The notes under the pieces: model-generated | Seen by the model: the letters and a program-made list of their open reading frames with translations, nothing else | What the model was told of the DNA's origin: nothing | The model's database searches: none | Source: Nemertoderma westbladi | Taxonomy: Eukaryota; Xenacoelomorpha; Nemertodermatida; Nemertodermatidae | Length of the DNA stretch: 30,077 nt | Direction of reading: 5' to 3' | NCBI GenBank assembly: GCA_032718475.1 | Contig: JAUCBJ010003527.1 | Coordinates: 1 to 30,077, forward strand | Shown: in pieces, positions 22,602-30,077 of the stretch | Position numbering within the stretch: position 1 is the first letter of the stretch | How the letters are laid out: each line of letters begins with the position of its first letter | Program-made: the position numbers and the translations under genes

Positions 22602-23024
22602 ATGAAGCTGTGTTCAGCAAGTACGTCTGTGATTGGAATTGTTCTGTTTGGGCTAATCCTAGAAATAGCAGAAGCCGAGGAGGGATTACGGATTGGTGTA
22701 AAGAAGAAGGGCGACTGCGAAAAGGGAAGGACCAAAAAAGGCGACAAGCTAAGCATGCATTACACCGGCACTCTGGAGGACGGATCAAAATTCGATTCCA
22801 GTGTGGACAGAAACCGACCGTTTGAGTTCGTTTTGGGCGTTGGACAGGTTATCAAAGGTTGGGACCAAGGTCTTCTTGGTATGTGTATCGGGGAGTCTCG
22901 AAAGCTCACCATACCGTCTAATCTCGGTTACGGTGACAACGGGGCCCCACCAAAGATTCCCGGAGGTGCCACCCTCATATTCGAAGTAGAACTCCTTCAA
23001 ATTAAAAACAAGGAGGATTTATAG
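22602..23024 (+). CDS. FKBP2: FKBP2-type ER peptidyl-prolyl isomerase
   Basis: A complete 140-residue FK506-binding protein of the FKBP2 (FKBP13) family, which catalyses cis-trans isomerisation of Xaa-Pro bonds in the ER lumen and binds FK506/rapamycin. Residues 1-25 form a signal peptide (hydrophobic [10 protein letters not shown], cleavage likely after AEA). The FKBP fold spans about 45-135. The usual binding-pocket residues are present: Tyr54, Phe64, Asp65, Phe74, Val83, Ile84, Trp87, Tyr110, Ile119 and Phe127, in the motifs [20 protein letters not shown] and [20 protein letters not shown]. Cys39 and Cys95 match the two cysteines typical of this family. The C-terminal KEDL is a KDEL-like retrieval signal. 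The ATG at 22602 (context gcaacATGaag) gives the correct signal peptide. Length matches the family (about 140). It is one uninterrupted exon, although the vertebrate gene is multi-exon. Confidence 0.95.
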   Translation: MKLCSASTSVIGIVLFGLILEIAEAEEGLRIGVKKKGDCEKGRTKKGDKLSMHYTGTLEDGSKFDSSVDRNRPFEFVLGVGQVIKGWDQGLLGMCIGESRKLTIPSNLGYGDNGAPPKIPGGATLIFEVELLQIKNKEDL

Positions 23025-23372
23025 CACAGTATGTTCAACTTGACTATTAGGCCTACCAGTATACACAAAGTGCATTTAGCCTTCAAGTTTTGGTGAATTT
23101 GCTGTTTTAAAGAGTGTAGTTTCTTAATATTATATTCTGATATTATAAATTGCGTTTGGCCAAGTGTTGTCTGAAATACTCACTACTAAGTATTTTTTGT
23201 TTTGATTTTATACATATTATATGACACGCCGTTAAGCTGGTTAAGATTTAAAGTTTAGTGGTAGTTTGGGTTGGGCCTGTGGGTGTTTAACGTTTATTGC
23301 CCTGGCGGACACTAGTTGTAAATTTTATCAGCAAATATCGCCGATAAAAGTCGGCGCCACATCATGATCTTA
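23025..23372. other. FKBP2 3' UTR and flank
   Basis: AT-rich, stop-filled sequence with no coding frame. No canonical AATAAA occurs before the MITE. The first ones lie inside it at 23405-23410 and 23466-23471, so the FKBP2 transcript may end in the transposon or use a variant signal such as the TATAAA-like sites. Confidence 0.4.
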
Positions 23373-23621
23373 GATAGGGAGGGGGGGGGGGGGGAACTGG
23401 ACGCAATAAAAATTCATCCCTCTCCAGTGGAAATTCGACGCAAGTAACAGCTGATTACTCTCAAAAATAAAAGTGTTACCTGTTCTATTGTGTTTAGTTT
23501 ATTGTTTTGGTTAAAATAACGTGCCACTGTAACCTGCTCTTTTCCCTAAATTGAGAATTTAACATTGAGGCGGGATATTAATTCGCCAAGATGGGATTTG
23601 CGTCCAGTTCCCCCAACTATC
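23373..23621. mobile_element. 249-bp MITE with G/C-homopolymer termini
   Basis: The left end reads gatag, g-rich spacer, G14, then aactggacgcaa (23395-23406). The right end reads ttgcgtccagtt (23598-23609), ccccc, aa, ctatc (23617-23621). These are inverted complements with homopolymer tracts of different length in the middle of each arm. The interior has no open frame. Part of the right half (23548-23614) recurs at 27115-27180, and an internal segment recurs inverted at 14164-14190, showing a dispersed family. Confidence 0.65.
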
Positions 23622-24087
23622 ATTCTCACTTAAATTTTATATACAACTACTGCAGCTAGTGTTTTGACAATTTTCAAAATAATAACTGTTGTTAGCTATT
23701 ATTAAAAATTAAATTAAATAAATTTAATAAAATAAATGATAAACCAATAAATAAAAAATTAAATTCACAAAGTTAAAAATCATATACATACCCTACATAC
23801 TAGCTAATACGTGCTATCGTAAGTTCTAGAACTTTATATGAAAAGTTCAAAATCTTATCCACATTCATTGCTAGGTTTTGTTATTTTTGAAAAATCTAGA
23901 AAATCTTCCTTATTATAAAAATTATTGTTCTAGAACAAGTTTTTCCCATTTTATAAATTTCATAAATAGTTTTAACATATTTTAAAATGTAGAACAAACA
24001 TATTTGTTCTAGAACTTTTTTTATAATATCTAACATGTTTTAGAACATTTAAAACATATCTTAAAAATTTGTTTTCAATCAATCAAT
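23622..24087. other. AT-rich spacer with TTCTAGAA palindromes
   Basis: Very AT-rich. The palindrome gttctagaac or a close form occurs at about 23822, 23926 and 24004. It could be read as heat-shock-element-like (TTCnnGAA), but with no gene positioned for it, repeat debris is the better explanation. Confidence 0.4.
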
Positions 24088-25800
24088 CTGCTTACTGGGC
24101 GGAAAAGCCAACCAACCACCAAGGTTAAGGCTGAATCACCAGCCGATCGCCTCAATGGTTGGAAAGCCCACTTTGAAAAGCTCCTCAATAATGACAGGGT
24201 ATTGCCAGATAACTTTATAGAAGTAAAAGTGTCTGAGTCTGTACTCCCAGATATTCCCATTGGCGATATCTCCTTTGCAGAAGTGAAGGCTGCTGCAAAG
24301 AGCATTAAGACCAATCGTGCCAGTGGAGTAGATGGTGTTCCCCCTGAGGTCTTTAAAATACCTGAGTGTTTAAAGCTCATCTATCCCATCATAGTAGACA
24401 TGTACCGAACAACAAGAGTCCCACAAGAAATGAAAACAAATAAGTTGGTGCCAGTTCCCAAGAAGGGCAACCTAACACTATGGTTCTTTTCGGGGAATCT
24501 CATTGATCTCGATTGCTGCAAAGCTATACAATAGGATTCTATTAAATCGCATCAGGGATCCCATTGAGAAACTGCTCCGTGGAAATCAGAATGGGTTCCG
24601 TAAAGGTCGTGGAACCATGGAGCCCATTTTGGCACTTAGAAGGATAATTGAAGAATTATCAAAAAAGAAAGACAGGCATCTGGCTGTTATCTTTGTTGAC
24701 TTCTTCAAGGCCTTTGATTCAGTCTCTCGATCACGTATGTTCAGCATACTTTCATTATATGGGATACCTGATGAAATTATTGCAGCAATCAGATCAGTAT
24801 ATGATGGTTCGACAACATTTGTGTCTACTGTTGACGGTGACACAGAACCATTTGAAGTGTTATGGGGCGTCCTCCAAGGAGACACACTTGCACCATTCTT
24901 GTTCATTATTGTGGTTGACTATGTTCTACGCATGTATGTCTTTAGATCATCATAATGATGATGGGGTGATGATAACTCCACCTACTGGCTCCAGAAGTCG
25001 AGGAAATCCTGCCAAGTACCTAACTGATCTAGACTTTGCTGATGACTTAGGAGTACTCTCAGAATCATAGAGGGAGCCCAACGGCTCCTCAGCTCATTAG
25101 AACATGCTGCTTCTAGTGTTGGTCTTTTTATTAACTCCAGAAAGACCACAATTCTGACAGTTAACTTTGAAAGTCCTCAGCAAGTCTCTGATCGGATGAG
25201 CATAAGCTCAAAGGATGGTATGCTTGAGCATGTGGACGACTTCTGTTACCTGGGATCATGGATCCGGAAGTCAGGTTAGGACCTTCGAATACGTAAGGGA
25301 AAGGCATGGGCAGCCTTGAATAAGCTTTCCAGGATTTGGAAGTCACCGAGAATTAATCGGAAACTTAAGGTCCGATTATTTAGAGCAGCAGTAGTTCCAG
25401 TACTCCTCTACGGGAGTCCATGCTGGGCTCTAACTGCTGAGGACACCAAATCTCTGGATGGCACATTCACAAGAATGCTACGCCGGGTTCATTGTGTCAA
25501 GTAAAATGCACACATCTCCAACCAGACACTATATAACATTGGAGGTGTCTCATTGGTTCCCCCAAGCTTGACACTAGAACAAAATCGCCTCCGCTTTGCA
25601 GGACATTGCTTTCGCCGTGAGGACCAGCCAGTGCATAATCTTGTACTTTGGCAGCCTCATTGAGTGAATAAGCATGGTGGACAGCCCATGACTTTCTTGA
25701 GACGCATCTTAAAGGACACTGGCCTTAAAGATGCGGATGATCTAGCAAATGTCATGGGTGATAGGGAGTTGTGGTGGTGCAATTTTGTTGACAAGAATTT
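24088..25800 (+). pseudogene. Degenerate non-LTR retrotransposon (LINE) reverse transcriptase
   Basis: A 5'-truncated LINE whose frames together cover most of a reverse transcriptase. In order: ESPADRLNGWKAHFEKLL; RASGVDGVPPEVFKI; PVPKKGNL, then in another frame FRGISLISIAAKLYNRILL; GNQNGFRKGRGT; VIFVDFFKAFDSVSRSRM (first catalytic Asp); GVLQGDTLAPFLFI; LDFADDLG at about 25033 (the FADD catalytic box); VDDFCYLGSWIRKSG; AAVVPVLLYGSPCWAL; and a C-terminal RRILKDTGLKDADDLANVMG. Frameshifts near 24478, 24930 and 25065, and in-frame stops near 25277, 25503 and 25662, kill it. No endonuclease domain is seen. The clade is not assigned; RTE/R2-like features are only an impression. Confidence 0.85.
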
Positions 25801-26289
25801 TAGTTTTTTAGTTTACCAAGTTAAGCATTATGGTGCTTAACTTGACCATCATTACATGAAACTAATTACATAAATAACGTGAAAATAATGTTTAATTTAT
25901 ATGTTAGTAGTATAATATAGTTAATATGACCCGGGGTTGTATATTTATGACAACCTCCCTCGCAGCGCTCGCTCGGTGCATAACGTACTCTCGGGTCACA
26001 ATGCTGAAAAGTACTACTTGTCGCACAGATAATAAGTAGTTATAATAATACCTACCACGTTGTAGTTGTTAAAAAAACAAATCTTAAAAACTGTGGGGTT
26101 ACTAGCTAAAACAAATTGGGCGGTGGGTGTTGTGTACCGAATCTTCAAATGTTAAGGAAAGCCGAAAGAAGAAACATGAATTTGTTCTAGAATACGGAAT
26201 AATTAAACAGTTCATGATATACCATATACGATACATACAACATCCAATATGCCATAACTCTTAATATAACTTTCATTTGGCACAGCTTT

Positions 26290-26345
26290 GTAATGTCGGC
26301 AATTACGTCCAGGTGGGATCGAACTGGTCACCTCCAGGTTGGAAT
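26290..26345 (-). repeat. Possible tRNA-derived SINE fragment
   Basis: Read on the minus strand, the stretch contains ggtgaccagttcgatcccac, which has the B-box core GTTCGATCC flanked by ctgg/cctgg, followed by cgtaattgcc. No A box could be placed. Motif-level evidence only. Confidence 0.3.
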
Positions 26346-26436
26346 TCTTATAATAATATGAAACCACTCATTCACCCAAAACACCAATATTAAATTATAA
26401 AATAATGCTTGATTCCTTTCACTGTATGAAACTAAT

Positions 26437-26444
26437 ATATTAAT
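26437..26444. other. hAT target-site duplication, left
   Basis: The 8-mer atattaat directly abuts the tagggatg end and is identical to 27925-27932. Confidence 0.85.
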
Positions 26445-26713
26445 TAGGGATGTTCCGGATTGACCATTTTCAATCCGGCCAGGCCGGAGCCGGATTTGTG
26501 AAAAAAATCCGCCCGCGTCCGGCCAAAGCCGGATTTTTTAAATATATCACCATTTTTTTCTTGAATCACCCATGGTACCTGTATGCATGAACAGAACTGG
26601 AGGGAGGGTAGCGCATCAGATCATTTGGTCTTTTGGGCGTTAGGTCCTGCGTCGACAGATACGGGACCTAATGTGCTGATCATGTCGATCATGATCAGCA
26701 AGGTGATGATAAG

Positions 26714-26970
26714 GACTTTGACTTTATAAATATTATGAATTCAGAAGTAGATAAGTACATGTCAATTTTCCCAACTAAAGGGGACGAGGAGAGTGTTTTG
26801 CGTTGGTGGGCGGCAATAAGAAATCAATTCCTAATTTACAATTACTTGTACATACAGTAGATACATTATATATATATATACAGTATATACAATTATTTAG
26901 TATCACCAGCGTCTTCAATTTATTCCGAGCGAACGTTTAACGCTCACGCTTTACTTCCGGATTGTTGAGA
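26714..26970 (+). pseudogene. hAT transposase C-terminal dimerisation remnant
   Basis: The frame reads DFDFINIMNSEVDKYMSIFP, then EESVLRWWAAIRNQF, with the WW motif of the hAT dimerisation domain, and stops at TAG. After a short AT-rich insertion, another frame gives VSPASSIYSERTFNAHALLPD, corresponding to the IPATSA-SER-F-S block that is the hallmark of the hAT C terminus. The stop, the TA-repeat insertion and the lack of the catalytic core show it is a relic. The position inside hAT-type inverted repeats supports the call. Confidence 0.8.
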
Positions 26971-27114
26971 TAGAAACTAATATTTTTCTACATACATAAC
27001 CTACGCCGATTTGATATTTTATAATTTTTGATATAGTGGATTGATTTGATAATTCGATAATTTGATAATTCGATAATTTGATAAATAAATATTTTATCAT
27101 AAATAAAATAATAA

Positions 27115-27196
27115 ATTGGGAATTTAACATTGAGGCGGGATGTTCATTCGCCAAGGCGGGTTTGGCGTCCAGTTCCACCCCCCCCCCCCCCCCCCC
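27115..27196 (+). repeat. Second copy of the 23.5-kb MITE right half, with a C19 tail
   Basis: The sequence gaatttaacattgaggcggg, ttcgccaagg and gcgtccagttcc matches 23548-23614 closely and, like it, continues into C residues (here 19, 27178-27196). No inverted left end is found upstream, so this is a partial copy. It lies within the hAT element. Confidence 0.75.
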
Positions 27197-27819
27197 TGTC
27201 TCAGATCAAGACTCTACTCTGTCATCTATCAACCACTTCCTCTGCTACAAAACATCAATGCGGTCTTCAGCAATAAACTTAATTTTAAAGCGCAATGATA
27301 TATGTCATGAACGCAACTTTTTTATTATGGTCTCAATTAAAGTGAAAGTAAATTCCAATATAATTGTACTGGTTCAAAATCAATGTTAAAAAGTATAAGT
27401 GTGCAGGTAGCAGCTCAGGTGTATACTGTTACAATGCAATATTTCTATTTAGTGAACAGTATTTTACATTTGGTTGATTGGTGGTTATATTGACTTTAGG
27501 AAAAAATACACAATGAAATGGATACTATAGGATTCTCTGATTTAGGCCGTTATGAAATTGGAAATATCTCAGCAATCAATCAATCGTTCTTGTGCTTTGG
27601 GGCTCTGACAGAATGTGCACCGAGGACTATGCTACCTAATCAATCAATAATCCCATTTTCATAAAAAGATGACTTAGGCCCTTATGATATGGCAGCATCG
27701 ATATGAATGAACATGATACAAACACTATGAAAAATTTTTATTGTATTCCATTGTATTTGCTTATATTTAAATTTGTTTGAATTTAAATAACTGTAAATTT
27801 TGTCAAGAATTCTTTGAAA
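27197..27819. other. Interior of the hAT element, unclassified
   Basis: AT-rich sequence between the MITE fragment and the right subterminal repeat. No transposase motif or coding frame with recognisable content. Short tandem caatcaatcaatc motifs occur at about 27572 and caatcaata at 27640. Confidence 0.4.
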
Positions 27820-27924
27820 TGGAAATCCGGCTAAAAAATTTTAATCCGGCCGGAGCCGGAAACTGATTTTTTTCTCAAAATCCGGCCGGAATTCCGGCCC
27901 GGCCGGTTATCCGTCACACCCCTA

Positions 27925-27932
27925 ATATTAAT
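27925..27932. other. hAT target-site duplication, right
   Basis: The 8-mer atattaat directly abuts the cacccct-a end and is identical to 26437-26444. Confidence 0.85.
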
Positions 27933-28252
27933 AATCTCGTGAAAATAATATTCATTCCATTTAATAATAATTGAACGAATGGCTCATTAAATATTGTTGA
28001 ACAATATTTTCACTATGCTCTCGATCTTTATTTAAACTCGCTACGCTCGGTGAATATCTCGAGTAGGCCCATAAATGGTGAAATAATGTTCTACATTATT
28101 TACCATGCAACTTTAGCGTCACCCCACTATAAATATTGCATTCATAAATGTAAATAATGTAAATAAATAACTAATACTTCTATCAGCATGCCGCATTGTA
28201 GCTGCATTATATACTGTATATTACATGATATGTATTAAAAATTATGTGCCGG
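27933..28252. other. AT-rich spacer
   Basis: No gene seen. It contains short imperfect inverted motifs around gtgaaaataat (27939) and aactcgctacgctcggtgaa (28034), probably old repeat debris. Confidence 0.4.
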
Positions 28253-28354
28253 CTTGTCGACAAAATTACGCCGCCGCAACTCCCTATCACCCATGACATT
28301 TGCTAGATCATCCGCATCTTCAAGGCCAGTATCCTTTAAGATGCGCCTCAAGAA
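28253..28354 (-). pseudogene. Inverted 3'-end fragment of the same LINE family
   Basis: The complement of this stretch matches 25694-25795 over about 100 bp (aaagatgcggatgatctagc versus gaagatgcggatgatctagc). It keeps CGG codons (gttgcggcggcgtaattttg) where the longer copy has gttgtggtggtgcaattttg. It is a 5'-truncated insertion in opposite orientation, coding for the last 30-odd residues of the LINE protein. Confidence 0.9.
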
Positions 28355-28467
28355 TATCATACAATAAAAAAATAAACTTGACTTCGGAGTCTCAAGCATT
28401 GTGTACAGTATGCAAGGCTTGTTAACATTGTCAATGCCGTGTCATTGTGACTAAACCTCTCATTAAG

Positions 28468-28640
28468 TCCGGTTTACATGTGGCAACTTTTAGGGTAAGT
28501 TGTTCCGCAACCAACAACTTCATTTTGGACAACTTACTTGTTCGCAGTTTAAACGTGGCAACTTTTTTACTTTTATCATCAACCCGAGTTGTTCGACAAA
28601 ATTGCCAACAAGTTGCTTAATAAATAGCCACGTGTGAAGC
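28468..28640. repeat. Possible small MITE (gtggcaac repeats)
   Basis: The motif tttacatgtggcaactttt (28472) recurs as tttaaacgtggcaactttt (28549), and the inverted form gccacgtgtgaa lies near 28628. The interior repeats the words caacttac and gttgttcg. The ends are degenerate and no target duplication is evident. Confidence 0.35.
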
Positions 28641-29360
28641 AGCTTTTATTGGTGCGAGCTGTATTATATCTGAAGTGCACACCTATGTTTGCCCTACTAC
28701 CATTCTTACTCACCAGTACGCCTAAATGAATAACCAATCAGATTAGGCCAATACTATCGAATTTATTATCGGGCTTGTGAGTGGATAGTAAGCTATAATA
28801 GCGTCAGATGTTTTTCCGCATTTTGAATTTGAATGAATAATAATTTCACCATAAAATCGCACAACACAAACTTATGTCGTCTGTTTATAGAATATTACAG
28901 AAATACAGTCTTTGTACAAGTAAGTCAGAATATTTGAGTTGTTGATTTAAAAAGTTGGCCGTAATTTATTAATATTTTTTTTTCTCAGTTTGACTAGATA
29001 TATCAGGAATATACAAAGAATCATCTTGACACCGAACAAATCAAACCATTCCACCCCATTCGCATTCTGAAATAATGAATGTCACCTTGGAGATATTGTT
29101 ATTGGTATTATTATTAACCCGTTCAGGTGCCGCACTATATAATGTAATGAAGGATAGTAATGTGAGTATAATTAGCTTTCTTTCTTTCTGCATGTAAAAA
29201 TGGTTCTATTTAAAATATCGAATCATAAATAATTATTTCGAGACAAAGTATATATAGTCCAGTAGTAGTCCCAGTGAATTGAAAGCAGTTATCATTTATA
29301 ATGTTCTAGAATGTCTTGAAAAATTAATAGCGTAGCGCAAATGCAATAACTATTTACGCC
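28641..29360. other. Spacer without identified features
   Basis: AT-rich, no long open frame. A short hydrophobic-coding stretch begins at the ATG at 29074 (MNVTLEILLLVLLLTRSGAA..., ending near gatagtaatgtgag). It looks like a signal-peptide first exon with a possible gt donor near 29161, but nothing downstream confirms it. Confidence 0.3.
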
Positions 29361-29548
29361 TTGCACTCATGGTCTATAGAATAGGACACCTTGCACTCAT
29401 GGTCTATAGATTAGGACGCCTTGCACTCATGGTCTATAGATTAGGGCGCCTTGCACTCATGGTCTATAGATTAGGACGCCTTGCACTCGTGGTCTATAGA
29501 TTAGGGCGCCTTGCACTCATTGTCTATAGATTAGGACGCCTTGCACTT
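29361..29548 (+). repeat. 30-bp minisatellite, six copies
   Basis: Six units of ttgcactcatggtctataga plus ttaggacgcc, with a partial seventh. Variation is small (aca/acg, agggcg/aggacg, ctcgt/ctcat). The ten-codon periodicity leaves a 63-codon frame open by chance. Confidence 0.95.
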
Positions 29549-29684
29549 ACTGTACTGTAGCTTGCAATTATTGCTATTCATCTATCCCTAAAGGAAATTA
29601 TTTGAAATTTGATTGGCGGAGGTGTGTTTTATGACAGTTGGAATATTTCATTATTTTTCGGTTTCATGCCTTTTATTGACATGT

Positions 29685-29980
29685 AATAAATACGCCCATG
29701 TGAAGAATACCAGGATTTATATATATATAATACCTTTTTATTGGAATTTTATATATGAATATTTTTTATTTTTTTTTAATTTATCTTTATTAAGTGTTTT
29801 ATAGCGCTTATTTCTGTCTTATAACCTGTACATATACTAATTCGTTTATTGTTTTGTTTATATTCAGCCCTTCTGTAACCTGTGTTTTAGGTGAAAACCT
29901 AGTATTCTTCACATGGGGGTAACTGCAAAGTGAAATGTAATGGAAGAAAGTCTGGTATTCTTCACATGGGCCAATAAATA
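29685..29980. mobile_element. hAT-like MITE with 19-bp TIRs and 8-bp target duplication
   Basis: The sequence cccatgtgaagaataccag (29695-29713) and its perfect complement ctggtattcttcacatggg (29952-29970) bound a 280-bp AT-rich element. The 8-mer aataaata occurs directly outside on both sides (29685-29692 and 29973-29980), separated from the matched arms by two bases each. A further inverted copy of the end (agtattcttcacatggggg) lies internally at 29901-29919. No coding content. The duplication is AT-rich and so weaker evidence than that of the 26.4-kb element. Confidence 0.65.
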
Positions 29981-30077
29981 GACCTATATACTGTAGTAAA
30001 TAATTTGCTTAAATATATGAAGAAAGTATTTAGATTCTTAATATCGCATTCATAATGAGCCACCTGAGAAAAAACCA

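Larger units (their letters stand above)
25801..26444. other. LINE tail and unclassified repeat debris
   Basis: Just after the LINE, aagttaagcattatggtgct and its near-complement gcttaactt form a small inverted repeat (25820-25843). The stretch tccctcgcagcgctcgctcg near 25966 resembles palindromic debris. The complement of 26290-26350 (gaccagttcgatcccacctg) looks like the B-box end of a tRNA-derived SINE. No coding frame. Confidence 0.4.
26445..27924 (+). mobile_element. hAT-family DNA transposon with intact 8-bp target duplication
   Basis: The left end tagggatgttccggattgac (26445) and the complement of the right end, taggggtgtgacggataacc (ending at 27924), are imperfect inverted repeats followed by GGCCGG-rich subterminal repeats. 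The element is flanked on both sides by the identical 8-mer atattaat (26437-26444 and 27925-27932), the target-duplication length of hAT elements. Inside, 26714-26970 keeps a decayed hAT transposase C terminus. The 1,480-bp element also carries a piece of the 23.4-kb MITE family (27115-27196). It is dead: most of the transposase is missing. Confidence 0.9.

Noticed and set aside
23822-24015. Heat-shock elements (TTCnnGAA) upstream of a gene
   Set aside because: Three palindromes are present, but the only thing downstream is a dead LINE, and the surroundings are simple AT-rich repeats.
27078-27389. 103-codon open frame across the C19 tract
   Set aside because: It translates AT-rich repeat, the MITE piece and a proline run from poly-C, with no domain.
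29369-29560. 63-residue protein of MVYRLGRLAL repeats
   Set aside because: The 30-bp unit gives an open frame by arithmetic alone, with no other coding support.

Overview
This is eukaryotic, animal-like DNA. It has spliced genes with GT-AG introns, AT-rich non-coding DNA around GC-rich exons, long minisatellites, LINE and hAT remnants, MITE-like inverted-repeat elements, and an ER-type FKBP2. Recurrent TAGGCCTA- and ACCGGT-rich non-coding sequence suggests a marine invertebrate, possibly a deuterostome. That placement is a weak inference and I cannot name a species.

Layout. Bases 1-10217 are one uninterrupted minisatellite with a 45-bp unit and a 48-bp variant. It is already running at the left edge and contains kilobase-scale internal duplications. 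From 10389 to 18778 runs the 3' part of a plus-strand gene. Five exons have matching phases and together give a 1,091-residue open frame (N terminus missing) ending in TAA: coiled coils, two Ig-like domains without the usual cysteines, then a charged, proline-rich tail with a heptapeptide repeat. The big array therefore probably sits in an upstream intron of this gene. Its other introns hold a reverse-transcriptase fragment carrying a 24-copy 42-bp array, a possible second LINE remnant on the minus strand, a 401-bp MITE and poly-C tracts. A long AT-rich 3' UTR probably ends near the AATAAA at 20290.

Bases 20296-22601 are mostly featureless AT-rich intergenic DNA. At 22602-23024 lies an intact, intronless FKBP2 gene (ER lumenal prolyl isomerase with a signal peptide and a KEDL tail). 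From 23373 onward the window is a graveyard of mobile DNA: a MITE with a poly-G/C end, a broken non-LTR retrotransposon (24088-25800), a hAT element with a perfect 8-bp target duplication and a decayed transposase (26445-27924) that contains a piece of the MITE family, an inverted LINE 3'-end fragment (28253-28354), a 30-bp minisatellite, and a second small hAT-like MITE with its own 8-bp duplication.

The two host genes show no sign of working together. Nothing here looks like an operon, CRISPR array or defence system. The most unusual items are the Ig/coiled-coil protein and the layered structure of the 10-kb array.
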